Origin: Pseudomonas fluorescens
GTDB taxonomy: Bacteria > Pseudomonadota > Gammaproteobacteria > Pseudomonadales > Pseudomonadaceae
Reading direction: 5' to 3'
Length of the DNA: 64,000 nucleotides
NCBI RefSeq assembly: GCF_900636825.1
Contig: NZ_LR134318.1
Location: forward strand, 901,501-965,500
Shown piece by piece: positions 39,983 to 49,748 of the stretch. Position 1 is the stretch's first letter; every line of letters begins with the position of its first letter. The notes beneath the pieces are model-generated. The model did not search any database. It was not told the DNA's origin and saw only the letters and a program-made list of their open reading frames with translations. Position numbers and translations under genes: made by a program.

Positions 39983-42013
39983 GTGAAGAGCTTGCTCTAT
40001 CCCGCCGTCTCGCTGATGAACCGTCTGAGCTTCGGCATGAAGTTCAGCCTGATCAGCGTGCTGTTCCTGGTGCCGATGCTGGTGACCAATTTCTATCTGG
40101 TGCGCGATTCCTATCGCGAATTCCAGGGCACCCGGATCGAGCTCAAGAGCCTCGACCTGCTCGGCAGCAGCCTGGCGCTGCGCCGCGATCTGGAAACCCT
40201 GAATAATCTGGTGCAGATCGATGTCACCCTCGGCCAGTCGGGCAAGGCCGGGAATGTCGAGGCGCAGATCAACAATCTGGAGCAGGCCGTGCTCGCTCGC
40301 CTCGAGGGCTTGACGGCGATGACCGACGATCCTGACCAGATCAGCGTGTTCGATGGGAAGCGCGATGAAATGGTCGCCGCGTTCAAGGCGCAGCAAGCGG
40401 AGAACTCGCTGCAAAGCAAAAGCGCGTTGATCGGCAAACTGCTCGCCAGCGCGCAGATTTTCAGCCAGATCATCACCAGTCAGGCCGGCCTGAGCCGCGA
40501 CAATCAAAGCGATATCCGCCAGCTCAGTGAACTGGTGACGCTGGTCACCCCGACCGTGACGCAAACCCTTGGCGAAGGTCGGGCGATTGGCGCTTATTCG
40601 TTAGGACAAGGATTTCTCAACAGTGCGTCGAGCACCCGTTTCGATGAATTGCTGGTGCAGATCGAAAAGCTCCAGGCCGAATACGGCTTGAAGTTGCAGG
40701 ATGCCCTCGGCTCCAGCAAGGCCGCCCGGGAACAGCTGAGCACGCCGGCCGACGGCAGCAGGGTCTCGCTCAAGCAAGCCAGCGAGCTGTTCGAAGAACA
40801 GGTGGTGATGGCCGATACCCTCGATGCCCCGTGGCAAGGGTTTTACGAGCAGGTCACCGGGTTGATCGACAAGACCTATGAGCTCAACGAAGCGACGCTG
40901 AAATTTCTCGACACCCAATTACAGCAACGCCTGATGCATAACCGCACGCACATGGTTTTGCAGGCCGTGGCGCTGTCGGTGGTGTTTGTGCTGATTTTCT
41001 ATCTCTACGGCGGTTTCTACGCCTCGACCCGCACCACCCTTAAACGCCTTGGCGCGATGATGGACAAGGTCGCGGCGGGCGACATGACCGTCAACTTCAA
41101 GGCCAGCAGCCGCGACGAACTCGGTGAGTTGGGCGAGGTGTTCAACGCCACCGTGAAGAAGATCCATGATCTGATCGAGCGCGTGGGCCACACCGTCAGC
41201 GAAGTTGAACGGCAAGCCGGGCAGGTCGAAGACGTCTCGGCGCAAAGCAACCTGGCCGTCGCTGGACAGCGTACGCAGATAGAACAGGTGGCCACGGCGA
41301 TGAACCAGATGTCGGCGACCTCGCTTGAGGTCGCGCGCAGTGCCGCAGCCGCCGTGAGCAGCGCGCACAGCGTCAACGACGAAACCATCAGCGGCCGCGG
41401 TCTCGTGGAGTCGCAGCAGGGCAGCATTGCCGCACTCGCCGGCGAGATTGATCAATCGGTGCGGGTGATCAATCAACTGGCGAGCGACAGCCAATCGATC
41501 AGCCGCGTGTTGGAAGTGATCAAGAGCATCGCCGAGCAGACCAACCTGCTGGCGCTCAACGCGGCGATCGAAGCGGCCCGCGCTGGCGAGCAGGGGCGCG
41601 GTTTTGCCGTAGTCGCCGATGAAGTGCGCACCTTGGCCAAGCGCACTCAGCAATCGACCGAAGAAATCGAGCAGATGATCGCCAAGCTGCACGGTGGGGT
41701 GGGCGCGGCGGTGAAGGCCATGGGTATCAGTCATCAGATGGCCAACGGCACCGTTGGCCAGTCCGAGAAAGTGCAGCAGGCGCTGGAAAACATTCTCGGT
41801 GCGGTCGGCATGATCGTCGATCAGAACCAGCAGATCGCCGCAGCCGTCGAACAGCAAACCGCAGTGGCCCACGACATCGATCAAAACATCGTCGAGATCA
41901 ATCGCGCCGGGGAACGCACGGCGCAGGGCGCGCACCAGACCGAAGATGCCAGCCGCGCGCTATCTGCACAGGTCGTGGAACTCAAACAACTGATCAGCGC
42001 CTTCCGCGTCTGA
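39983..42013 (+). CDS. Methyl-accepting chemotaxis protein
   Basis: The 676-residue receptor starts at GTG (39983) after GGGAGA. It has a first membrane segment (about 20-38), a long helical periplasmic domain (about 40-315), a second membrane segment (about 319-341), HAMP (RLGAMMDKVAAGDMTVNFKA) and a signalling domain with the hairpin tip IAEQTNLLALNAAIEAARAG and GRGFAVVADEVRTLA. The ligand is unknown. No che genes are nearby. In PAO1 a homologous receptor gene (PA4520) also sits beside ampE and speC; here 20 kb of other genes separates it from speC. Confidence 0.92.
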   Translation: MKSLLYPAVSLMNRLSFGMKFSLISVLFLVPMLVTNFYLVRDSYREFQGTRIELKSLDLLGSSLALRRDLETLNNLVQIDVTLGQSGKAGNVEAQINNLEQAVLARLEGLTAMTDDPDQISVFDGKRDEMVAAFKAQQAENSLQSKSALIGKLLASAQIFSQIITSQAGLSRDNQSDIRQLSELVTLVTPTVTQTLGEGRAIGAYSLGQGFLNSASSTRFDELLVQIEKLQAEYGLKLQDALGSSKAAREQLSTPADGSRVSLKQASELFEEQVVMADTLDAPWQGFYEQVTGLIDKTYELNEATLKFLDTQLQQRLMHNRTHMVLQAVALSVVFVLIFYLYGGFYASTRTTLKRLGAMMDKVAAGDMTVNFKASSRDELGELGEVFNATVKKIHDLIERVGHTVSEVERQAGQVEDVSAQSNLAVAGQRTQIEQVATAMNQMSATSLEVARSAAAAVSSAHSVNDETISGRGLVESQQGSIAALAGEIDQSVRVINQLASDSQSISRVLEVIKSIAEQTNLLALNAAIEAARAGEQGRGFAVVADEVRTLAKRTQQSTEEIEQMIAKLHGGVGAAVKAMGISHQMANGTVGQSEKVQQALENILGAVGMIVDQNQQIAAAVEQQTAVAHDIDQNIVEINRAGERTAQGAHQTEDASRALSAQVVELKQLISAFRV

Positions 42014-42030
42014 GACCTACACAACCCCCC

Positions 42031-42109
42031 TGTAGGAGCTGCGGCACGCTGCGATCTTTTGATCTTCAAACACAGAATCAAGAGATCGCAGCGTGCCGCA
42101 GCTCCTACA
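42031..42109. repeat. GCAGCTCCTACA-type REP hairpin (GTGCCG variant)
   Basis: TGTAGGAGCTGCGGCACGCT.. and ..AGCGTGCCGCAGCTCCTACA match perfectly over 27 bp around a 25-nt loop. It lies between the convergent chemoreceptor and TatD-family genes. Confidence 0.85.
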
Positions 42110-42116
42110 AAAGCGG

Positions 42117-42893
42117 TTACCAGCCGAAGACTTCGCAGCAGTTGGTTGTGCTGGCGTTCGCCAGTTGCTCAGGGGTGACGTTCATCAACTCGGCCAACGC
42201 CTCGCAAATCGCCGGCAAGTGCGCCGGTGAATTACGAACGCCGGGAAACATCGCCGGCGCCATGTCCGGTGAGTCGGTTTCCAATACCACTGATGCCAGC
42301 GGCAGTTCGGGTAGCACCCGATGCATGCGCAACGCCTGCGGCCAGGTCGGCGCGCCGCCCAGGCCGAGTTTGAAACCGAGTTTGATGTATTCCCGCGCTT
42401 CCTCGCGGCTGCCGGCGAAGGCGTGGATAATCCCGGCGCGCTTGAGCTTGAAGCGTTTGAGCGTGGCGATCACTGCGGCGTGGCTGCGGCGTACGTGAAT
42501 CAGCGCTGGCAGTTCAAAGTCCGCTGCCAATTGCAGCTGCGCTTCGAACAGCATCTGCTGGCGCTCGCGATCCAGCGTTTCGATGAAGTAATCCAGACCG
42601 ATCTCGCCCACCGCGCAGAGTTGCCGATGGCCACGCAAGCGGCTCAGCCAATCGCCGAGAGCGGTCAAATCTGCCGGGCGATGCTGATCGAGAAACACCG
42701 GGTGCAAACCGAACGCCGCGTACAGATCGACATCGCTTTGCACCAGATCCCACACCCGCTGCCAGTTGCCCTGGTGCACCCCCAGCACGACGATACGCCG
42801 CACTCCAAGAGCGCGGCTTTCAGCGAGTAACGCCGAACGATCCGCGTCGAAGTCAGGGAAGTCGAGGTGCGTGTGGCTATCGATCAGCTCCAC
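42117..42893 (-). CDS. TatD-family metal-dependent DNase/hydrolase
   Basis: The 258-residue amidohydrolase-like TIM barrel (MELIDSHTHLDFPDFDADRS) has the metal ligands HTH (7-9), Glu in AVGEIGLDY, His in ALIHVRRSH and IIHAF, and Asp in VLETDSPDMAP. TatD enzymes act as 3'-5' exonucleases in DNA repair and RNA or DNA turnover. The gene is 3 bp after fruR and read the same way, so the two are probably cotranscribed; the functional link to fructose genes is unclear. Confidence 0.9.
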   Translation of the reverse strand: MELIDSHTHLDFPDFDADRSALLAESRALGVRRIVVLGVHQGNWQRVWDLVQSDVDLYAAFGLHPVFLDQHRPADLTALGDWLSRLRGHRQLCAVGEIGLDYFIETLDRERQQMLFEAQLQLAADFELPALIHVRRSHAAVIATLKRFKLKRAGIIHAFAGSREEAREYIKLGFKLGLGGAPTWPQALRMHRVLPELPLASVVLETDSPDMAPAMFPGVRNSPAHLPAICEALAELMNVTPEQLANASTTNCCEVFGW

Positions 42894-42896
42894 GAT

Positions 42897-43892
42897 TCAG
42901 TCCCGATGAATACGCTGCTTGAAAGTCCGCGCAATGGCTTGCACGCCCGGTTGGTAATCGTCCTGTTCGACGGCGGCCAGCGCCAGTTCCAACGCCTTGT
43001 CGGCGATCAACTGGTGTTGCTGGGACATGGCGTTGACCGGCAACGGCAGGAAATCCAGCAGCTGCGTGTCGCCGAAGGTACCGAGGCGCAGCGGGCGCGG
43101 TTTCAGCGGAAAGTCATGCAACGCATCGAACACACCCTGCAACAGCACGTAGGAAGTGGTCACCAGCGCGTCGGGCAAATGCCCTAGGCGTTGCAGGAGT
43201 TCTTCCATCAATTGCTTGCCGCATTCACGGCTGAACGCTTCAGCGTGTTCGACCAGCACTTCGCCTTTGAACGCGCTGAGCGCTTCGCGGAAACCGGCGG
43301 CACGTTCCTGGCTGATGCTCAATTCGGGACGTGCGCCGAGCAGCACGATCTGCTTGAGTTGCGGTTCGAGCAGGCTTTGCGTGAGGTGCTGACTGGCCTC
43401 GCGGTCGTCACTGATCACCGAGCAAAAATGCTCCGGCTCCATGACCCGGTCGATGGCGATGATCGGCGTGCCCTTGGCCTGCAACTGGCGATAACTGTCA
43501 TCACCGGCCGGCAGGCAACTGGCAACGATCAGCGCATCGCAACGGCGGGCGCGGAACAATTGCAGCAATTGCCGCTCGCTGTCAGGCGCATCGTCGGAAC
43601 TGGCGATCAGCAATTGATAGCCGCGTGCGCGAGCGCCTTGTTCCAGCAGCTTGGCGATGCGTGCGTAACTGGGGTTTTCCAGATCCGGCAGAATAAAACC
43701 CAACGTGCGCGTGTGCCGACTGCGCAAGCCGGCCGCTTGCGGATTGGGCGTGAAGCCGTGCAGATCGACCACGGCGCGCACGCGCTCAACGGTCGCGGTG
43801 CTGATGCGTTGCTGTTCGGCTTTGCCGTTGATGACGTAGCTGGCGGTGGTCACGGACACTCCGGCCAAGCGCGCAATATCACTGAGTTTCAA
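42897..43892 (-). CDS. fruR: Fructose repressor FruR/Cra (LacI family)
   Basis: The 331-residue regulator has the LacI-type N-terminal HTH (MKLSDIARLAGVSVTTASYV) and a periplasmic-binding-protein-like effector domain (about 60-331). It is divergent from fruBKA. In P. putida Cra represses the fru operon and is released by fructose-1-phosphate, the product of this PTS; the exact operator is present at 44037-44048. Length is normal. Confidence 0.95.
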   Translation of the reverse strand: MKLSDIARLAGVSVTTASYVINGKAEQQRISTATVERVRAVVDLHGFTPNPQAAGLRSRHTRTLGFILPDLENPSYARIAKLLEQGARARGYQLLIASSDDAPDSERQLLQLFRARRCDALIVASCLPAGDDSYRQLQAKGTPIIAIDRVMEPEHFCSVISDDREASQHLTQSLLEPQLKQIVLLGARPELSISQERAAGFREALSAFKGEVLVEHAEAFSRECGKQLMEELLQRLGHLPDALVTTSYVLLQGVFDALHDFPLKPRPLRLGTFGDTQLLDFLPLPVNAMSQQHQLIADKALELALAAVEQDDYQPGVQAIARTFKQRIHRD

Positions 43893-43939
43893 CCCGGTAT
43901 TTCCTTGTTTTTTCGAGCTTGCTGCAACATTTCGCCAAT

Positions 43940-43953
43940 CCTAACCGATTAGG
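43940..43953. promoter_or_regulatory. Palindrome near fruR start
   Basis: CCTAACCGATTAGG has 5-bp perfect arms (CCTAA/TTAGG) with a CCGA centre. It lies 47 bp before the fruR start. LacI-family operators are palindromes of about this size, but the half-site differs from the Cra site. Confidence 0.35.
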
Positions 43954-44036
43954 GCGGGTGACTATTGTCGCAACGCATCCGACAAGTTGGACTTCAAGGA
44001 TGAGACATTATCGAGTAACGTGCCGATCAATCTAGA

Positions 44037-44048
44037 TTAAACGTTTCA
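44037..44048. promoter_or_regulatory. Cra/FruR operator
   Basis: TTAAACGTTTCA is identical to the published P. putida Cra operator for fruB as I recall it. It lies 149 bp before fruB and 145 bp before fruR. Confidence 0.9.
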
Positions 44049-44196
44049 GCAAGCGTATTTTCTACGTTTTAGACGCCTTTGGCCGGTGCTGCCGTGAAAC
44101 CGCCAAAACTGCCGCTGAAAAGCAAAGCAGCAGAGCGCCTAAGCTGCAACCATTCAAAACAATACCTGGCACCTCCTGTGCCAAAAAGGAGATCGC

Positions 44197-47058
44197 ATGC
44201 TCGAGCTCACTATAGAGCAGATATCCATGGGCCAATCGGCTGTGGATAAACCCGCCGCTTTGCAATTGCTGGCCAACCATCTGGTCGCCGATGGCCTGGT
44301 TGCCGACGGCTACCTCGCCGGCTTGCAGGCCCGGGAAGCCCAGGGCTCGACCTTTCTCGGCCAGGGCATCGCCATTCCCCACGGCACCCCGGAAACCCGC
44401 GATCAAGTATTCGCCACCGGCGTGCGCCTGATGCAATTTCCCGAAGGTGTGGATTGGGGCGATGGCCAGATCGTTTATCTGGCGATCGGCATCGCGGCGA
44501 AATCCGACGAACACTTGCGTCTGCTGCAACTGCTGACCCGCGCCCTCGGCGAGACCGATCTGGGCCAGGCCCTGCGCCGTGCCAGCTCGCCCGAAGCGCT
44601 GTTGAAACTGCTGCAAGGCGCGCCGCAAGAGCTGGCGCTCGACGCGCAGATGATCGGCCTCGGTGTTTCGGCCGACGATTTCGAAGAACTGGTCTGGCGC
44701 GGCGCACGTCTGCTGCGTCAGGCCGATTGCGTGAGCAATGGTTTCGCTGGCGTTTTGCAGCAAGTTGAAGCGCTGCCGTTAGGCGATGGCCTGTGGTGGC
44801 TGCACAGCGAGCAAACCGTCAAGCGTCCGGGGCTGGCCTTCGTCACCCCGGACAAACCGATGCGTTACCTCGGCCAGCCGCTCAGCGGCCTGTTTTGCCT
44901 GGCCAGCCTGGGCGAAGCGCATCAGGCGCTACTCGAACGTTTGTGTGCGCTGTTGATCGAAGGTCGCGGCCATGAATTGGGCCGCGCCACCAGCAGCCGC
45001 AAAGTCCTTGAAGTTCTCGGCGGTGAATTGCCGGCCGACTGGCCGAGCGCGCGTATTGCGCTGGCCAACGCCCACGGTTTGCATGCGCGCCCGGCGAAGA
45101 TTCTGGCGCAACTGGCGAAGCGTTTCGATGGCGAAATTCGCGTGCGCATCGTCGACGGGCAGGACAGCGCCGTGTCGGTGAAGAGTCTGAGCAAACTGCT
45201 GAGCCTTGGCGCACGGCGCGGTCAGGTGCTGGAGTTGATCGCCGAACCGAGTATCGCCGCCGACGCCTTGCCGGCCCTGCTCGCCGCCATTGAAGAAGGG
45301 CTCGGTGAGGAAGTCGAGCCGCTGCCCGCCGTGAGCCAACAACGTGAGGTGATCGCCGACATCGCCGAAGTGCTGGTCGCCCCGGCGTCCGGCAGCTTGT
45401 TGCAGGCAATTCCCGCCGCGCCGGGCATTGCCATCGGCCCGGCGCACATTCAGGTGCTGCAAACCATCGATTATGCATTGCGTGGCGAGTCTGCAGCGAT
45501 CGAGCGCGAACGCCTCAAGCAAGCGCTGAGCGACGTGCGCAGCGACATCCAGGGCTTGATCGAGCGCAGCAAGGCCAAGGCGATTCGCGAAATTTTCATC
45601 ACCCACCAGGAAATGCTCGACGACCCGGATCTGACCGACGAAGTCGACACCCGCCTCAAGCAAGGCGAAAGCGCTGAAGCGGCGTGGATGGCAGTAATCG
45701 AAGCGGCAGCCAAGCAGCAGGAATCCCTGCAGGACGTATTGCTGGCCGAGCGCGCGGCAGATCTGCGCGACATTGGTCGCCGCGTGCTGGCGCAACTGTG
45801 TGGCCTGCAAACTGCGAACGAACCGGAGCAACCGTACATTCTGGTAATGGATGAAGTCGGCCCGTCCGACGTGGCGCGGCTTGATCCGGCGCGAGTGGCG
45901 GGGATTCTCACCGCACGCGGTGGGGCTACCGCGCACAGTGCAATCGTTGCTCGTGCCCTCGGTATTCCGGCGCTGGTCGGTGCGGGTGCCGCGGTGTTGC
46001 TGCTCGAACCGGGCACGCCGTTGTTGCTCGATGGCCAGCGCGGGCGCCTGCATGTCGACGCCGATGCCGCGACCCTCAAACGCGCCGCCGAAGAACGCGA
46101 CACCCGTGAACAGCGCTTGAAGATCGCCGCCGAACAGCGTCATCAACCGGCGCATACCACTGACGGCCACGCCGTCGAAGTGTTCGCCAACATCGGCGAA
46201 AGCGCAGGCGTCACCAGCGCTGTGGAGCAGGGCGCCGAAGGCATCGGTCTGCTGCGTACCGAACTGATTTTCATGGCTCACCCGCAGGCGCCGGACGAGG
46301 CGACGCAAGAAGCGGAATACCGCCGCGTACTCGACGGCCTGGCCGGGCGTCCGCTGGTGGTGCGCACGCTCGACGTCGGCGGCGACAAACCGCTGCCGTA
46401 TTGGCCGATCGCCAAGGAAGAAAACCCGTTCCTTGGCGTGCGTGGCATTCGCCTGACCTTGCAGCGCCCGCAAATCATGGAAGCGCAACTGCGCGCCTTG
46501 CTGCGCTCGGCCGACAACCGTCCGTTGCGGATCATGTTCCCCATGGTCGGCAGCGTTGATGAGTGGCGTCAGGCTCGCGATATGACTGAGCGTTTGCGTC
46601 TGGAAATCCCGGTCGCTGATCTGCAACTGGGGATCATGATCGAAGTGCCGTCCGCCGCTCTGCTCGCGCCCGTATTGGCCAAGGAAGTCGATTTTTTCAG
46701 CGTCGGCACCAACGACCTGACTCAATACACCCTGGCCATCGATCGCGGTCATCCGACGCTGTCGGCGCAGGCGGACGGCTTGCACCCGGCGGTGCTGCAA
46801 CTGATCGACATCACCGTGCGCGCCGCCCATGCCCATGGCAAATGGGTTGGCGTCTGCGGCGAGTTGGCGGCCGATCCGCTGGCGGTGCCGGTGTTGGTCG
46901 GCCTCGGCGTCGACGAGCTCAGCGTGTCCGGTCGCAGCATCGCCGAAGTGAAGGCGCGCATCCGCGAACTCAGCCTGACCCAGGCGCAAACCCTTGCTCA
47001 ACAGGCTTTGGCCGTGGGCAGCGCCAACGAAGTGCGCGCATTAGTGGAGGCCCTGTAA
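44197..47058 (+). CDS. fruB: Fructose PTS multiphosphoryl transfer protein (IIA-HPr-EI)
   Basis: The 953-residue fusion has an EIIA-fructose domain (1-~145; phospho-His62 in GIAIPHGTPE), a linker/modulator region, an HPr domain (~282-370; phospho-His296 in HGLHARPAK) and enzyme I (~400-953; phospho-His580 in GGATAHSAIVAR, Cys in GVCGELA). It passes phosphate from phosphoenolpyruvate through to FruA. The layout matches Pseudomonas FruB/FruI, and it is the first gene of fruBKA. The stop and the fruK start share one base. Confidence 0.97.
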   Translation: MLELTIEQISMGQSAVDKPAALQLLANHLVADGLVADGYLAGLQAREAQGSTFLGQGIAIPHGTPETRDQVFATGVRLMQFPEGVDWGDGQIVYLAIGIAAKSDEHLRLLQLLTRALGETDLGQALRRASSPEALLKLLQGAPQELALDAQMIGLGVSADDFEELVWRGARLLRQADCVSNGFAGVLQQVEALPLGDGLWWLHSEQTVKRPGLAFVTPDKPMRYLGQPLSGLFCLASLGEAHQALLERLCALLIEGRGHELGRATSSRKVLEVLGGELPADWPSARIALANAHGLHARPAKILAQLAKRFDGEIRVRIVDGQDSAVSVKSLSKLLSLGARRGQVLELIAEPSIAADALPALLAAIEEGLGEEVEPLPAVSQQREVIADIAEVLVAPASGSLLQAIPAAPGIAIGPAHIQVLQTIDYALRGESAAIERERLKQALSDVRSDIQGLIERSKAKAIREIFITHQEMLDDPDLTDEVDTRLKQGESAEAAWMAVIEAAAKQQESLQDVLLAERAADLRDIGRRVLAQLCGLQTANEPEQPYILVMDEVGPSDVARLDPARVAGILTARGGATAHSAIVARALGIPALVGAGAAVLLLEPGTPLLLDGQRGRLHVDADAATLKRAAEERDTREQRLKIAAEQRHQPAHTTDGHAVEVFANIGESAGVTSAVEQGAEGIGLLRTELIFMAHPQAPDEATQEAEYRRVLDGLAGRPLVVRTLDVGGDKPLPYWPIAKEENPFLGVRGIRLTLQRPQIMEAQLRALLRSADNRPLRIMFPMVGSVDEWRQARDMTERLRLEIPVADLQLGIMIEVPSAALLAPVLAKEVDFFSVGTNDLTQYTLAIDRGHPTLSAQADGLHPAVLQLIDITVRAAHAHGKWVGVCGELAADPLAVPVLVGLGVDELSVSGRSIAEVKARIRELSLTQAQTLAQQALAVGSANEVRALVEAL

Positions 47059-47999
47059 TGGCCAGAATTCTTACCCTGACCCTCAACCCGGCACTCGACC
47101 TCACCGTCGAGCTGTCACGGCTGGACGCCGGTCAGGTCAATCGCAGCGAAGAAATGCACACCCACGCCGCCGGCAAAGGCGTGAACGTTGCGCAAGTGCT
47201 GGCCGACCTTGGCCATCAAGTCACCGTCAGCGGCTTTCTCGGTGAAGATAATCTGCAAGCCTTCGAAACCCTGTTCACCAAGCGCGGTTTTGTGGACGCG
47301 TTTATCCGTGTGCCGGGCGAGACGCGCAGCAACATCAAGGTTGCCGAACATGACGGGCGCATCACCGACATCAACGGCCCAGGGCCGGTGGTCGATGCGG
47401 CGGCGCAGCGAGCTTTGCTCGAGCGGCTGTTGCAGATCGCACCGGGGCACGATGCGGTGGTGGTCGCCGGTAGCCTGCCGCGTGGTGTCGCCGCGCAGTG
47501 GTTGCGCGAGCTGATCGAAAAACTCACTGCGCTTGGCTTGAAGGTCGCCCTCGATTCCAGCGGTGAAGCTTTGCGCGCCGCGTTGCAGGCCAGCCCCTGG
47601 CTGATCAAACCGAACACCGAAGAGCTGTCCCACGCACTGGGCTGCGAAGTGGTGTCGCCGATCGCTGAAGCGCAAGCGGCCGCACGCCTGCACGAGCAAG
47701 GCATCGAGCACGTGGTGATTTCCCACGGCGCCGACGGAGTCAACTGGTTCAGTGTCGGCTCGGCCCTGCATGCCTCGCCGCCGAAAGTCAGCGTCGCCAG
47801 CACGGTCGGTGCCGGTGATTCATTGCTCGCCGGCATGCTCCACGGTCTGCTCAGCGCCGACACGCCTGAGCAAACCCTGCGCACCGCCACCGCCATTGCG
47901 GCGATGGCGGTGACGCAGATCGGTTTCGGCATCAACGACGCTGCGCAACTGGCGCAGCTCGAGCAGGGCGTGCGCGTGCGTCCGCTGACAGAACAATAA
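47058..47999 (+). CDS. fruK: 1-phosphofructokinase
   Basis: The 313-residue PfkB-family kinase (MARILTLTLNPALDLTVELS) has the sugar-binding AAGKGVNVAQVLADLG and the C-terminal catalytic signature VGAGDSLLAGML with its Asp base. It phosphorylates fructose-1-phosphate from FruA to fructose-1,6-bisphosphate. The ATG at 47058 overlaps the fruB TAA by one base; GGAGG precedes it. Confidence 0.97.
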   Translation: MARILTLTLNPALDLTVELSRLDAGQVNRSEEMHTHAAGKGVNVAQVLADLGHQVTVSGFLGEDNLQAFETLFTKRGFVDAFIRVPGETRSNIKVAEHDGRITDINGPGPVVDAAAQRALLERLLQIAPGHDAVVVAGSLPRGVAAQWLRELIEKLTALGLKVALDSSGEALRAALQASPWLIKPNTEELSHALGCEVVSPIAEAQAAARLHEQGIEHVVISHGADGVNWFSVGSALHASPPKVSVASTVGAGDSLLAGMLHGLLSADTPEQTLRTATAIAAMAVTQIGFGINDAAQLAQLEQGVRVRPLTEQ

Positions 48000-48010
48000 G
48001 AGGGTTTGTC

Positions 48011-49744
48011 ATGAAATTAGCCATTGTTACGGCTTGCCCGAACGGCATGGTCACCAGTGTGCTGTGCGCGCGTTTGCTCGATGCGGCAGCGCAGCGTCAG
48101 GGCTGGAGCACCAGCGTGGAAGTGGTCGATCCGGCGCACCCGGAGCGCGAATTGTCGGCGGCGACCATCGAAGCCGCTGAGTGGGTTTTGCTGGTCAGCA
48201 CCGGCGCGGTGGACATGAACCGCTTCGTCGGCAAACGCGTGTTCCAGATCGCTCCGGCGCAGGCACTGCAGGATGTTGAAGCGGTGCTGCGTCGTGGCGC
48301 TGAAGAGGCTGAAGTTTACGTCGCCAGCGCGGTCGAACCAGTGCTTGATGCCCCGCGCGCACCGCGCATCGTTGCCATCACTGCGTGCCCGACCGGTGTC
48401 GCCCACACCTTCATGGCGGCCGAAGCGTTGCAGCAGACGGCCAAGCGTCTGGGCTATGAATTGCAGGTCGAAACCCAAGGTTCGGTCGGCGCGAAAACCC
48501 CATTGAGCGCGACGGCGATTGCCGAAGCCGACGTGGTGCTGCTGGCGGCGGATATCGATGTCGCCACCGAGCGATTTGCGGGCAAGAAAATCTATCGCTG
48601 CGGCACTGGCGTTGCGCTCAAGCAATCCGAAGCGACGTTGAAAAAAGCCTTGGCCGAAGGCGCAGTGGAGAGCGCGGCAAGCGATAGCAACGCTGCCGCG
48701 CGTTCGGAAAAAAACGGCGTCTACAAACACCTGCTTACGGGCGTGTCGTACATGCTGCCGATGGTGGTGGCCGGTGGTTTGCTGATCGCGTTGTCCTTCG
48801 TGTTCGGCATCACCGCGTTCAAGGAAGAAGGCACCCTCGCAGCCGCGCTGATGCAGATCGGCGGCGAGTCCGCGTTCAAACTGATGGTGCCGCTGCTTGC
48901 CGGGTACATCGCCTATTCGATCGCCGACCGTCCGGGCCTCGCGCCGGGGATGATCGGCGGACTGCTGGCAAGTACCTTGGGCGCCGGGTTCATCGGCGGC
49001 ATCGTTGCCGGTTTCATCGCCGGTTACGCTGCCAAAGCGATCGCCCGCTATGTGAAGTTGCCGCAGAGTCTGGAAGCGTTGAAGCCGATTCTGATCATCC
49101 CCTTGCTGGCGAGCCTGATCACCGGTCTGGTGATGATTTACGTGGTCGGCAAACCGGTGGCCGGCATGCTCGCCGCGCTCACCCAGTTCCTCGACAGCAT
49201 GGGCACCACCAACGCGATCCTGCTCGGTGTGTTGCTCGGCGGCATGATGTGCGTCGACCTTGGCGGGCCGATCAACAAGGCTGCCTATGCGTTTTCGGTG
49301 GGGTTGCTGGCCTCGCAGAGTTACGCGCCAATGGCGGCGACCATGGCGGCCGGCATGGTGCCGCCAATCGGGCTGGGCATTGCCACGTTCATTGCCCGGC
49401 GCAAGTTTGCCCAGACTGAACGCGAGGCCGGCAAAGCGGCTTTCGTACTGGGCCTGTGCTTTATCTCCGAAGGGGCGATTCCGTTTGCGGCGAAAGATCC
49501 GCTGCGGGTGATCCCGGCGAGCATCGCTGGCGGCACGCTGACCGGTGCGTTGTCGATGTACTTCGGCTGCAAACTGATGGCGCCGCACGGTGGCTTGTTC
49601 GTGCTGGCGATCCCGAATGCGATCAACCATGCGCTGTTGTATCTGCTGGCGATTGTCGCAGGGAGCCTGGTTACGGCGGTGGTGTATGCGCTGCTCAAAC
49701 GGCCTGAGGCTGTCGAGCTGGCAGTCGAGCCCGTCAACGCCTAA
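48011..49744 (+). CDS. fruA: Fructose PTS permease EIIBC
   Basis: The 577-residue protein has a degenerate first IIB' domain (1-~110; ACPNGM with Cys9), the active IIB domain (~115-220; phospho-Cys126 in ITACPTGVAHTFMAAEAL) and a IIC membrane domain (~235-565) with about ten membrane segments. It imports fructose across the inner membrane and phosphorylates it at C1. The last gene of fruBKA, 11 bp after fruK; a REP element follows and may help end the transcript. Confidence 0.97.
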   Translation: MKLAIVTACPNGMVTSVLCARLLDAAAQRQGWSTSVEVVDPAHPERELSAATIEAAEWVLLVSTGAVDMNRFVGKRVFQIAPAQALQDVEAVLRRGAEEAEVYVASAVEPVLDAPRAPRIVAITACPTGVAHTFMAAEALQQTAKRLGYELQVETQGSVGAKTPLSATAIAEADVVLLAADIDVATERFAGKKIYRCGTGVALKQSEATLKKALAEGAVESAASDSNAAARSEKNGVYKHLLTGVSYMLPMVVAGGLLIALSFVFGITAFKEEGTLAAALMQIGGESAFKLMVPLLAGYIAYSIADRPGLAPGMIGGLLASTLGAGFIGGIVAGFIAGYAAKAIARYVKLPQSLEALKPILIIPLLASLITGLVMIYVVGKPVAGMLAALTQFLDSMGTTNAILLGVLLGGMMCVDLGGPINKAAYAFSVGLLASQSYAPMAATMAAGMVPPIGLGIATFIARRKFAQTEREAGKAAFVLGLCFISEGAIPFAAKDPLRVIPASIAGGTLTGALSMYFGCKLMAPHGGLFVLAIPNAINHALLYLLAIVAGSLVTAVVYALLKRPEAVELAVEPVNA

Positions 49745-49748
49745 GGGC

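Larger units (their letters stand above)
43893..44196. other. fruR-fruB divergent control region
   Basis: This 304-bp spacer holds the Cra operator (44037-44048), a second small palindrome (43940-43953) near fruR, and a ribosome site AAAAAGGAG before fruB. No additional gene is visible. Confidence 0.7.

Noticed and set aside
42897..49744. fru cluster as a recently acquired island
   Set aside because: It lies elsewhere in PAO1 by recall, but its composition and the exact Cra operator match Pseudomonas; this is ordinary rearrangement.
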